Part shown: piece by piece, positions 43,339 through 51,068 of the stretch | Layout: each line of letters starts with the position of its first letter | Position numbering within the stretch: the first letter of the stretch is position 1 | Assembly: GCF_007786475.1 (NCBI RefSeq) | Contig: NZ_VNJJ01000001.1 | Span: 310,001 to 374,000, forward strand | Origin: Cohnella terricola | Lineage (GTDB): Bacteria; Bacillota; Bacilli; Paenibacillales; Paenibacillaceae | Reading direction: 5' to 3' | DNA length: 64,000 nt | Position numbers and translations under genes: made by a program | The notes under the pieces: generated by a model | Databases searched by the model: none | What the model was told of the DNA's origin: nothing | The model's input: the letters and a program-made list of their open reading frames with translations, nothing else

Positions 43339-44069
43339 CGGTCCTGCGACTCCTTCATCAGCTTGTAGCCAAGGCCGCGTACGGTAATCAGCAGCTGCGG
43401 ATTGCCGGGATCGATCTCGATCCGCTCGCGTATGCGCCGGATATGCACCATTACCGTCGAGTCGTCTCCTTGTCCGTTGATCCCCCATACCTTGTCATAG
43501 AGCTGTGTTTTGGTAAATACGATTCCGGGATGCTTACAGAAGTGCAGCAGCAGTTGGAAGACTTGCGCAGGGCAAGGTACCGGCTGTCCCTCCACGATCA
43601 GCTCGCCCTCCGCCTCGTTGACGGTGAAGCGGCCGAACCGGTAAATTCCCGAATCGGGCCGTTTAACTGGACTGGCTGCGGGAACATCCGGCTCCAGACG
43701 GCGTATGCGCGCCTGAATTCTTGCCGCCACCTCCAGGGGATTGAAGGGCTTCGTAATATAATCGTCCCCGCCCATAGCGAAGCCTCGCAGAACGTCGAGA
43801 TCCGAAGCTTTGGCCGTTAGAAACAAAATATGCGGATTCCCGTATTCGCGGAGCTTGGAGCAAAGCTCCAGTCCGCTGCCGTCCGGGAGCATAATGTCGA
43901 GAAGAATGATATCGGGGACCACGCGCGCCGCCAAATCGAGCGCTTCTGCACAGGTGGAAGCGGCATACAGCTGATTAAATCCTTCCCTACGAAGCACCAT
44001 TTGCAGCATGGTGACGATCGAAGGTTCGTCGTCGACGATTGCGATTCTAATATCGGATAAGCTTGTCAT
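43335..44069 (-). CDS. OmpR family response regulator
   Basis: The 244-residue protein has a receiver with acidic pair D13/D14, phospho-acceptor D58 in IILLDIMLPDGSG and GGDDYITKPFNPLEV. A winged helix follows, ending TVRGLGYKLMKESQDR. The start at 44069 follows GGGGTG; the longer frame to 44102 runs into the promoter. A TACGAT -10 at 44087-44092 (minus strand) lies exactly 20 bases from a GTTTAGG site in the repeated element at 44105-44187. It is therefore the best candidate for the protein that binds all copies of that element, including the one before the RND pump at 46267. Confidence 0.92.
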   Translation of the reverse strand: MTSLSDIRIAIVDDEPSIVTMLQMVLRREGFNQLYAASTCAEALDLAARVVPDIILLDIMLPDGSGLELCSKLREYGNPHILFLTAKASDLDVLRGFAMGGDDYITKPFNPLEVAARIQARIRRLEPDVPAASPVKRPDSGIYRFGRFTVNEAEGELIVEGQPVPCPAQVFQLLLHFCKHPGIVFTKTQLYDKVWGINGQGDDSTVMVHIRRIRERIEIDPGNPQLLITVRGLGYKLMKESQDR

Positions 44070-44086
44070 CGTTTTCACCCCATTCC

Positions 44087-44187
44087 ATCGTAGCATGATC
44101 ACATTAACAGAACCTAAACGTAGGGAGCAAAATTAAGCTGTTGTTCATCGATACCTTTAGGCTCCGTTTCAGTGACGTCGGTATGGA
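44087..44187. promoter_or_regulatory. Copy 2 of the GTTTAGG regulatory element, with regulator promoter
   Basis: The minus strand reads GTTTAGG (44113-44119 reversed), four bases, GTTAATG and then TACGAT as a -10 for the regulator gene. The plus strand reads CTTTAGG at 44155-44161, four bases, GTTTCAG at 44166-44172 and TATGGA 20 bases on. The 26 bases between the two arms are nearly identical to copies 1 and 3. This is the only copy with -10-like boxes at both ends. Confidence 0.68.
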
Positions 44188-44206
44188 AGCCAAATCTTTC
44201 TGCTGA

Positions 44207-44806
44207 TTAACTGCTCTTTAAGCAGCATTGCTGCAAATAGGACGAGAAGGTTGTCTTGTTCATTAGCATATGCTTGTTGTCTCCATCCAACTTGCTGAGC
44301 AAAATGCCCCCCTCCAACAAGGAAAACGCAAACGTAGCAAGCGCATCCGAATCCAGATCTTCCTTAAACTCCCCAGCTTCGATCCCGTCACGAATAATGC
44401 TTTTCATCATATCCAAGAAATTATGCAGCCCTTGCCTCGCTCGATCACAAAGCTCCGAATGAGTATCGTCGCTTTCTACAGCCGTATTCTGCATAGGACA
44501 TCCGCCAATAAACGGCGGATTGTGAACAACATCTTCATAAACGCGAAAAAAAGCAATCAACCGCCCTGACGCAGACTGCTCTTGATCGACCGCCTCGGAA
44601 AATTTCCCGGAGACCAGACTGGCAGCGTAATTGTAGGCTTCAAGCGCAATCTCGTCTTTACTGGCAAAATGCCGATAAATGCCACCCTTCTTAATTCCGG
44701 TATCGGCAATAATATCGTTTAACGATGTACCGGCATATCCTCTCTGATTAAAGATTGCTGCCGACTTCATAATAATGTGATCTCTTGTTCGCTCTCCTTT
44801 TTTCAT
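44207..44806 (-). CDS. TetR family regulator (YxaF/AcuR-like subgroup)
   Basis: The 199-residue protein has a helix-turn-helix (SLNDIIADTGIKKGGIYRHFASKDEI) and the C-terminal signature PPFIGGCPMQNTAVESDD with a conserved cysteine, as in the TetR at 29587. GGAGGTACCC lies just before the ATG (minus strand). It is divergent from the GAPDH paralogue. A palindrome at 44899-44912, directly after a good promoter for that gene, is the likely operator. It probably represses the GAPDH gene and itself. Confidence 0.88.
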   Translation of the reverse strand: MKKGERTRDHIIMKSAAIFNQRGYAGTSLNDIIADTGIKKGGIYRHFASKDEIALEAYNYAASLVSGKFSEAVDQEQSASGRLIAFFRVYEDVVHNPPFIGGCPMQNTAVESDDTHSELCDRARQGLHNFLDMMKSIIRDGIEAGEFKEDLDSDALATFAFSLLEGGILLSKLDGDNKHMLMNKTTFSSYLQQCCLKSS

Positions 44807-44866
44807 GGGTACCTCCGAATGTCCTTATTCTAATCAAATATTATATCAATATTTACGACAGAAGCC

Positions 44867-44912
44867 TTGCCAATCACTCAAATCATGATACAATAAAGAT
44901 ACCGATCGGTCT
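44867..44912 (+). promoter_or_regulatory. Promoter of the GAPDH paralogue with overlapping TetR operator
   Basis: TTGCCA at 44867-44872 and TACAAT at 44889-44894, with a 16-base spacer, form a SigA-type promoter. The palindrome ATACCGATCGGTCT at 44899-44912 covers the expected transcription start, as a TetR roadblock would. The gene starts at 45033. Confidence 0.7.
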
Positions 44913-45032
44913 CTTTGATAATACAACAACCCCTTTTTAATGGGAATCGTGTCCGGCAGCCGCCAATTTCTTTGATTTCATGACAGGCATTTGTCTGTTT
45001 GGGATAAATAAAGATTGCAGGAGGAATATTCC

Positions 45033-46043
45033 ATGAGTGTAAAAGTAGGGATTAACGGTTTTGGACGAATCGGACGGCTCGCTTATCGCCGTATTCAAAA
45101 TGTGGAAGGCGTCGAGGTTGTAGCAATTAATGATCTTACGAACGCGAAAATGTTGGCTCATCTGCTCAAATATGATACGACGCAAGGCACTTTTCAAGGG
45201 GACATCGAAGTTCATGACGGAGCCTTCACCGTTAACGGTAAAGAAGTTAAGGTACTGGCTAACCGTAACCCTGAAGAAATCCCTTGGGGCGAGCTTGGCG
45301 TAGACATCGTGCTCGAATGTACGGGTTTCTTCACTACCAAAGAAAAGGCGGAGCTTCATCTGAAGGGCGGAGCCAAGAAAGTCGTCATTTCCGCACCGGC
45401 AACAGGCGACATGAAAACAATCGTGTACAACGTAAATCATGAAACGCTGGACGGAACGGAAACCGTCATTTCCGGCGCTTCTTGCACAACGAACTGTCTG
45501 GCTCCTATGGCTAAAGCTCTGAACGATAAGTTTGGTATTCAATCCGGTTTAATGACGACTATTCACGCCTATACAGGCAACCAGAGCACACTTGATGCAC
45601 CGAATCCTAAAAACGATTTTCGCGCGGCACGGGCCGCCGCAGAGAACATAGTTCCTTATTCCACGGGTGCTGCTAAAGCCATTGGCCTCGTTCTTCCCGA
45701 ACTGAAGGGCAAACTTGATGGGGCATCTCAACGTGTGCCCGTATCAACAGGCTCCGTAACGGAACTCGTAGCTGTATTGAATGCTACGGTAACGGCTGAG
45801 GAAATTAACGACGCTATGAAAGAAGCGTCCGATCCGGAAACTTACGGATACACGGAAGACGAGATCGTATCTTCCGATATTAAGGGCATGACGTTCGGTT
45901 CGCTTTTTGATGCCACGCAAACGAAAGTTCTGACGGTCGGGGACCATCAACTGGTGAAAACCGTAGCCTGGTACGATAATGAAATGTCTTACACGGCTCA
46001 ATTGGTTCGAACTTTGGTATACTTCGCAAAAATCGCCAAATAA
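45033..46043 (+). CDS. gap: Glyceraldehyde-3-phosphate dehydrogenase, type I (paralogue)
   Basis: The 336-residue protein has an NAD-binding domain ([17 protein letters not shown]), the catalytic [12 protein letters not shown] with C151, and the catalytic-domain motifs [10 protein letters not shown] and WYDNEMSY. It differs from housekeeping GAPDH at usually fixed places: TGNQ instead of TGDQ and [12 protein letters not shown] instead of GAAQRVPVPTGS. GGAGGAATATTCC precedes the ATG. It is not next to pgk or tpi but opposite a TetR gene whose probable operator overlaps its promoter. It may be an inducible variant, perhaps less sensitive to thiol-reactive compounds; that is inference. Confidence 0.9.
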   Translation: MSVKVGINGFGRIGRLAYRRIQNVEGVEVVAINDLTNAKMLAHLLKYDTTQGTFQGDIEVHDGAFTVNGKEVKVLANRNPEEIPWGELGVDIVLECTGFFTTKEKAELHLKGGAKKVVISAPATGDMKTIVYNVNHETLDGTETVISGASCTTNCLAPMAKALNDKFGIQSGLMTTIHAYTGNQSTLDAPNPKNDFRAARAAAENIVPYSTGAAKAIGLVLPELKGKLDGASQRVPVSTGSVTELVAVLNATVTAEEINDAMKEASDPETYGYTEDEIVSSDIKGMTFGSLFDATQTKVLTVGDHQLVKTVAWYDNEMSYTAQLVRTLVYFAKIAK

Positions 46044-46134
46044 TCTGCCCAGCAAGTTGGGCTCAAAAACGGGTGTTATCCTCTGCCGAGGACAACACCC
46101 GTTTTTGATTTTTACGCTCGCTCCTCGACACACA

Positions 46135-46218
46135 TTAACAAAAGCTAAACGTGATGGGCAAAATTAAGCTGTTGTTCATCGATTCGTTTAGGCTCCGTTT
46201 CAATGCGGCTGCTAGGAT
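46135..46218 (+). promoter_or_regulatory. Copy 3 of the GTTTAGG regulatory element, before an RND pump
   Basis: The plus strand reads GTTTAGG at 46186-46192, four bases, GTTTCAA at 46197-46203, and TAGGAT at 46213-46218 as a -10 twenty bases after GTTTAGG. The minus strand keeps GTTTAGC, four bases and GTTAATG. All distances equal those of copies 1 and 2. It lies 49 bases before the RND pump start. Confidence 0.68.
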
Positions 46219-46266
46219 AGGGCATGTGGATCCTATTCGAACATGCAGGAAGGAGAAAGATTTATT

Positions 46267-49200
46267 ATGAAATGGTTTTTACAAGGCGTATTTCGCAACA
46301 AGGCGGCCATCTCGATTCTCGTGGTGATGGTACTCGGTATCGGGATTTTCAGCTATTTTAAGCTTCCCATGGAATTTATGCCGGAGATGGACAACCCGCA
46401 GATATCGGTTAGCGTAGCAGGCCCGGGCTACGATGCAACCACGATGGAGAGCCAGGTGACGAACCCGCTGGAGCAAGCGCTGGCGGTCATCAAAGGCAAA
46501 ACCAATGCGTTCTCGACTTCGGGAGACGGCTACTCCCAGATCAACCTGATCTTCGGTTCAAAAACAAATATGAAACAAGCAAAAGCGGATGTCGAGCGGG
46601 CCGTGAACGCGGTGCAACTGCCGGAGCGTATATTGCCTCCGTACGTCCTTCAGTTCGATACCTCGATGATTCCGATCTCGTTCGTCTCGCTCACGTTCGC
46701 CGATGGAACAAGCGAAGCACAGAAGGAGAAGTTGGAACGACAGGTGGTCGATGCTTTCCGTTCGATCGATGGAGCCGGTGAGGTTCAGCTGTCCGGCAAG
46801 TCGCTGCCCGGCGTCGGCGTGTTCCCGGATGCGGATAAGCTAGCGGCCAAAGGCGTGCCGATTCAGGCGCTATATGGTGTTATGCAGGGCCGCAGCGCCT
46901 CGTCTTCCGTCGGCCAGACGTCGCTGGACGGACAGATCGTCAACTTGAACGTCGCATCCTCTCTGGAGGATATCGAGACGCTGAAGAAGCTGCCGGTCGC
47001 AGACGGAGTCGTCTTGGGCGACGTGGCCGATGTCAGACTGCTTGACGATAAGGAAAGCATCAGCCGGCTCGACGGCAAGGACGCGCTGGTAATCACCGTA
47101 TCCAAAGCGGCAAGCGCTAATGCGGTAAGCGTGGGCAAAGGCGTGGAGAAGACGATTCAGCAGATCAACGAAGATAACAAGGACGTCGAGTTGAAGCTGA
47201 TGATGAGTACGTCCGAGCAGGTCGTCAACTCCGTCAACAGCATGATGCGCGAAGTGCTCATGGGCGCCTTGTTCGCCACGATTGTCATCCTTCTGTTCAT
47301 GCGTAACTTACGGGCGACGCTCGTCACGATCGTGTCGATTCCGCTGTCGCTGGCATTAACGCTGTACCTGCTCGACTTGTCCAACATCTCCCTGAACATT
47401 TTGACATTGGGCGGAGTCGCTGTCGCGGTCGGACGGCTCGTGGACGACAGCATCGTCGTCATCGAGAACATTTTCCGCCGGCTGCAGAAGGAGTCGTTCT
47501 CCGTGTCGGTCGTCATCGACGCGACCAAGGAAGTGGCACGGGCGATCACCGCTTCGACGCTGACGACGGTCGCCGTGTTCCTGCCGATGGGACTTTTGCA
47601 AGGCTCGCTGCATTCGTTGCTGCTGCCATTCGCCTTGACCGTCGCATATTCACTGCTATCGTCGCTGCTCGTTGCGCTGACCGTTATTCCGCTCATGAGC
47701 GCCGGAGTGCTTCGCAACTTGTCGCTCAAGGAGCACAAGCCGTCCAAGCGGTTTACCGCGTTCCTGCATTGGAATTTACGGCATAAGTGGATTCCGATCC
47801 TCATCGCCTTCGTGCTGTTGATCGGCTCGGTAGGCGTCTACTTTAACTTGCCGAAGGGCACGGTCGATACTTCCGACGCCATGAATCTGAACGTGACGCT
47901 CGAATACAAATTGGATACCCCGACGGACCAAGTGCTCGACAACGGTAAAAAGCTCGAAGCGTTCCTGATGAACCTGGAAGGCCAGGAATGGGTCAGCATG
48001 AGCATGGGCAACAGCGCCGACGCCGCCAAGTATGGAAGCTTTCAATCGCCGACGCTCGTGACGTTCATGGTTCAGTTGAAGGAAGGCGGAAACGCCGACA
48101 AGCTCATCGAGGCCATTAAGGCGGAGCGCCCGAACTACCCGGGAGCGGAGCTGAACGCCAGCGCAGGCGGGCTGCTCGGAGTCGGAGCCGGTACAAGCGT
48201 ATTCGTCGACGTGTCCGGAGACAATCCTGCCCTGCTGGCGAAGACGGTCGACGAGATCGTCGCCCAGATCAAGCCGACTCCGGACGTGCTCAAGGTCGAA
48301 ACGAATCAGGAAGAGAAAAAGACGGTATACACGCTGCAAGTGAACCCGGCCGAAGCCAAAGCCGGAGACATCGCCTCCCAGCTTCAGGTCATGCTCAATC
48401 CGTTGCCGATCGGCACGATGAAGTCCGATGGCGGCGCGCTGAACATCTTCATTCAGCCGGTGCTCGCTCCGAAGTCTGAGCTTGATTTGAACGGCTTGAC
48501 TGTTCTTACCGATAAGGGACCGAAGCCGGCATCCAGCGTAGCGAAATGGATCAAAGAAGAGAAGCCGACGAAGTTCTACCATAAGGATGGAAAAAGCTAC
48601 ATTCGCGTAACGGCGACGGTAGAGCCGAGCCAGTTGTCCATTGTCGGCGGTAAAATATCGCAGGCGATCAATGACGTGAAGCCGCCGGAAGGTGTCAAAA
48701 TTTACGTGGGCGGCGCTTCCGCCGACCAGTCCTCGGACATGTCCAACCTGTTCGGCATGATGCTCGTCTCCATCGCCATCGTGTACCTGATCCTGGTCGT
48801 TACGTTCAAAACGCTGCGGGCGCCGATTGCGATTCTCGCTTCGATCTTGTTCGTACCGATCGGAGCGGTGCTCGGCCTGATCGTCACCGGCGTGACGCCG
48901 GGGCTCACTGCCATATTCGGAGTCGTCATGCTAATCGGTATCGTTGTCACCAACGCAATCGTGCTGATCGACCGCGTGAAGCAGAACGAAGAGACGATGA
49001 CGATTCGCGAAGCGCTTCTGGAGGCGGCGGGAACGCGCATGCGTCCGATTCTGATGACGGCGATCGCCACCGTCGGCGCTATGTTGCCGCTCGTATTCGG
49101 ATCGTCGGAAAGCGGCAGCATCGTCTCGCAGAGTCTTGCTATCGTCGTCATCGGTGGCCTCATCGTCGCCACGCTGCTCACGCTCGTTATCGTGCCTTGC

Positions 49201-49275
49201 ATCTACGAGCTGCTGTTCTTCCGCAAGTCCCGTCGTCAGAGGCGGGCAGCCGCCCGGCAAGCGCCCTCGGCTTAA
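46267..49275 (+). CDS. RND family efflux pump (HAE1/SwrC-like)
   Basis: This protein of about 1002 residues starts MKWFLQGVFRNKAAISILVV and has the doubled RND layout of helix bundles and large external domains. GRLVDDSIVVIENIF with paired aspartates lies near residue 394, and GVVMLIGIVVTNAIVLIDRV sits in the second half. AAGGAG at 46249-46254 favours ATG 46267 over 46243. No adaptor gene follows; a terminator comes directly after. The upstream repeated element suggests induction by the nearby OmpR-type regulator. The substrate is unknown, but relatives export surfactin-like lipopeptides and lipids. Confidence 0.93.
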   Translation: MKWFLQGVFRNKAAISILVVMVLGIGIFSYFKLPMEFMPEMDNPQISVSVAGPGYDATTMESQVTNPLEQALAVIKGKTNAFSTSGDGYSQINLIFGSKTNMKQAKADVERAVNAVQLPERILPPYVLQFDTSMIPISFVSLTFADGTSEAQKEKLERQVVDAFRSIDGAGEVQLSGKSLPGVGVFPDADKLAAKGVPIQALYGVMQGRSASSSVGQTSLDGQIVNLNVASSLEDIETLKKLPVADGVVLGDVADVRLLDDKESISRLDGKDALVITVSKAASANAVSVGKGVEKTIQQINEDNKDVELKLMMSTSEQVVNSVNSMMREVLMGALFATIVILLFMRNLRATLVTIVSIPLSLALTLYLLDLSNISLNILTLGGVAVAVGRLVDDSIVVIENIFRRLQKESFSVSVVIDATKEVARAITASTLTTVAVFLPMGLLQGSLHSLLLPFALTVAYSLLSSLLVALTVIPLMSAGVLRNLSLKEHKPSKRFTAFLHWNLRHKWIPILIAFVLLIGSVGVYFNLPKGTVDTSDAMNLNVTLEYKLDTPTDQVLDNGKKLEAFLMNLEGQEWVSMSMGNSADAAKYGSFQSPTLVTFMVQLKEGGNADKLIEAIKAERPNYPGAELNASAGGLLGVGAGTSVFVDVSGDNPALLAKTVDEIVAQIKPTPDVLKVETNQEEKKTVYTLQVNPAEAKAGDIASQLQVMLNPLPIGTMKSDGGALNIFIQPVLAPKSELDLNGLTVLTDKGPKPASSVAKWIKEEKPTKFYHKDGKSYIRVTATVEPSQLSIVGGKISQAINDVKPPEGVKIYVGGASADQSSDMSNLFGMMLVSIAIVYLILVVTFKTLRAPIAILASILFVPIGAVLGLIVTGVTPGLTAIFGVVMLIGIVVTNAIVLIDRVKQNEETMTIREALLEAAGTRMRPILMTAIATVGAMLPLVFGSSESGSIVSQSLAIVVIGGLIVATLLTLVIVPCIYELLFFRKSRRQRRAAARQAPSA

Positions 49276-49301
49276 CAGCTTGCCGGTCAACGTTCACTAA
49301 A

Positions 49302-49342
49302 ACCATCAAGCTCGCCTTGTCCGGCGGACTTGATGGTTTTAC
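49302..49342 (+). terminator. Terminator after the RND pump
   Basis: AACCATCAAG and CTTGATGGTT form a ten-base stem around a GC-rich loop, followed by TTTAC. Confidence 0.75.
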
Positions 49343-49365
49343 CTCCAAAGGGTAGGAAAGAATTA

Positions 49366-49374
49366 TGGTATACT
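49366..49374 (+). promoter_or_regulatory. Extended -10 promoter of the leader/CD3324 transcript
   Basis: TGGTATACT is a TGn-extended -10 box with no clear -35. It would start transcription near 49381, at the very beginning of the leader structure. Confidence 0.55.
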
Positions 49375-49376
49375 GG

Positions 49377-49552
49377 CAAAGTAAAGGGGGTGCTTTACTG
49401 ATGGAGAATCATTTGAGATTGTCTGTGACTACTTTCACTCATGCAAAGCCAATATTGGAGAAGCGTTACTTTGCATGGGGCGTAATTTTTTCCTAACGCT
49501 GACTAAGCTTTTCTAATCTTTTGGCTTTGCACCTTATTTTCCAAATAAGGAG
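49377..49552 (+). promoter_or_regulatory. Candidate translational attenuator before the CD3324-family gene
   Basis: Several complementary segments can pair in alternative ways. AGTAAAG (49380-49386) pairs with CTTTACT (49393-49399) around the leader ribosome-binding site, or CAAAGTAA (49377-49384) pairs with TTACTTTG (49466-49473). GCAAAGCCAA (49443-49452) pairs perfectly with TTGGCTTTGC (49521-49530), or partly with CTTTGC at 49469. CCTTATTT (49532-49539) pairs perfectly with AAATAAGG (49543-49550), which contains the ribosome-binding site AAGGAG of the next gene. This is the architecture of drug-inducible leader-peptide attenuators. Confidence 0.6.
49401..49496 (+). CDS. 31-residue leader peptide
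   Basis: ATG 49401 follows AAGGGGGTG with an eight-base gap and opens a frame of 31 codons beginning MENHLRLSVTTFTH and ending at TAA 49494-49496. The frame spans the two middle segments of the attenuator, so a ribosome stalled in it would change the pairing downstream. It is too short to be a normal protein. The start resembles the MxxxMRLR-type leaders of macrolide-responsive genes only loosely. Confidence 0.5.
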   Translation: MENHLRLSVTTFTHAKPILEKRYFAWGVIFS

Positions 49553-49561
49553 TGAAGCGAA

Positions 49562-49822
49562 ATGAAATATACGAATGCCAAAAAAATATTACCCGAAAAG
49601 CTAATTATAGAGATCCAACAGTATATCCAGGGAGAGACGATATACATTCCTAAGCAGGAGAAGGAATATAATCAATGGGGAAGCCAGAGTGGTGGAAGAC
49701 AGTGGTTAGATCACCGAAATGCCGCTATTAGACACGCTTTTAAGAATAATAGCAGTATTGAGCAGCTTGCAAAGGACTATTTTCTCTCCGTTGAAACCAT
49801 TAAGAAAATTGTTTATTCGTAA
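49562..49822 (+). CDS. CD3324 family protein
   Basis: The 86-residue protein matches the CD3324 family: MKYTNAKKILPEKLIIEIQQYIQGETIYIPKQ, a GSQSGGRQWLDHRNAAIRHAF middle, and a helix-turn-helix-like end (SIEQLAKDYFLSVETIKKIVYS). The end recalls Mor-type activators, so a DNA-binding role is plausible but unproven. Its ribosome-binding site AAGGAG lies inside a perfect hairpin (49532-49550), and a leader peptide is encoded upstream. Translation therefore appears to be conditional. Confidence 0.85.
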   Translation: MKYTNAKKILPEKLIIEIQQYIQGETIYIPKQEKEYNQWGSQSGGRQWLDHRNAAIRHAFKNNSSIEQLAKDYFLSVETIKKIVYS

Positions 49823-49837
49823 ACAAACAGCAACCGC

Positions 49838-49868
49838 ACTGATGAAGTTTCTTCATCAGTGTTTTTTA
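49838..49868 (+). terminator. Terminator after the CD3324-family gene
   Basis: ACTGATGAAG and CTTCATCAGT form a ten-base stem with a three-base loop, followed by six T residues. Confidence 0.9.
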
Positions 49869-49951
49869 TGTCGAAAACGATTCTAAGTTATTGTTTTCAT
49901 TTTAATCGCTTATTGCGCTCTTTAGAATAGGAATAGGCAGAAGAGGATTCG

Positions 49952-51007
49952 ATGTCGCAGGAGAAAAATTTAAATTTTGAAATCACTCCAAGCGGGGAAT
50001 ACTGGACCCATCAAGAAAGTGAGGAAACGACTACTATGAATGAACAAAAAAGCAGAAGCAGGCATCTGATCGATCAGGAGATTATTAGTGCCATTGATTT
50101 AATACCGACGAGCGATCTTTCCGATACTACGCTAATGGAATCGCGGAACAATCAAGCAAAAATGTTGCCGCAAATCGACGTCACGCAGCTGTTTCCTGTC
50201 ACATTCGAAGAAATGGCTGTGCCAAGTTATTTTGGCGGTCCCAATGTTCGCATAGAAATTATTAAACCCCGCCAACCAAAGTACAATAAGATGCCGTTAT
50301 ATTATTCGATTCACGGCGGCGGAATGGTTTTGGGCAGTCCGGTCGTCGATCGCCAAGGGAATGCGGCACTGGCTGCGCAACATGGCTTTTGCTGCGTATC
50401 CGTGTATTATCGCCTGGCGCCTGAACATATTCAGCCAAGTCAATTACAGGATTGTTATTCGGGCCTGAAATGGTGCATTGAACATGCCGAAGAATTAGCG
50501 ATAGATACTCGTAAAGTCGCTCTTGGGGGCAGCAGCGCCGGCGGCGGATTAGCGGCGGGTCTAGCTCTATATGTTCGCGATCAAAAGGAATTTGATATCC
50601 ATCATCTCAGGCTGCGCAGCCCCATGCTCGATGACCGTACGAGTATTTCGCCGGAGCATCCATATGCGGGCGAGTTTGTTTGGACCAAAAGAAGCAATTA
50701 TTTCGGCTGGAAATCGGTATTAGGGCATGAACCCGGTCAAGAGGGGACAAGCGAGTATTACGTACCTGCGCGTGCACAATCGCTGGCCGGTTTACCGCCA
50801 ACTTATTTGAGCATAGGCAGCATTGATTTGTTCATAGATGAAACCTTATTATTTGCTAAGCAGTTAGCCTATGACGGTGTCTTAGTTGAATTACATGTAT
50901 ACCCTGGATATCATCATTTGGCGCCAATGTTTCCGAGTGCGCATTTTTCTCAAGAAGGCTCCAGATCAAGTGAATTCGCCTTGCTGAAGGCGCTGGAGTT
51001 ACTTTAA
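49952..51007 (+). CDS. Alpha/beta hydrolase, HSL-type esterase
   Basis: The 351-residue protein has the hormone-sensitive-lipase family oxyanion motif HGGGM (in YSIHGGGMVLGSP), the nucleophile elbow GGSSAGGG, an acid region around SIDLFIDETLLFAKQL and the catalytic histidine in YPGYHHLAP. It should hydrolyse short- to medium-chain esters in the cytoplasm, as no signal peptide is visible. ATG 49952 has AGAGGA upstream; ATG 50036 with GAGGAAA is an alternative that would drop a non-conserved 28-residue start. It stands alone with its own terminator. Confidence 0.9.
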   Translation: MSQEKNLNFEITPSGEYWTHQESEETTTMNEQKSRSRHLIDQEIISAIDLIPTSDLSDTTLMESRNNQAKMLPQIDVTQLFPVTFEEMAVPSYFGGPNVRIEIIKPRQPKYNKMPLYYSIHGGGMVLGSPVVDRQGNAALAAQHGFCCVSVYYRLAPEHIQPSQLQDCYSGLKWCIEHAEELAIDTRKVALGGSSAGGGLAAGLALYVRDQKEFDIHHLRLRSPMLDDRTSISPEHPYAGEFVWTKRSNYFGWKSVLGHEPGQEGTSEYYVPARAQSLAGLPPTYLSIGSIDLFIDETLLFAKQLAYDGVLVELHVYPGYHHLAPMFPSAHFSQEGSRSSEFALLKALELL

Positions 51008-51019
51008 ATATTCATAAAG

Positions 51020-51058
51020 CTCTTGAAGTCGTCTTTATAACGATTCAAGAGTTTTTTG
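51020..51058 (+). terminator. Terminator after the esterase gene
   Basis: CTCTTGAA at 51020-51027 pairs with TTCAAGAG at 51044-51051, followed by TTTTTT. It lies just before the convergent laccase gene end. Confidence 0.8.
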
Positions 51059-51068
51059 ATTTTTTCGG

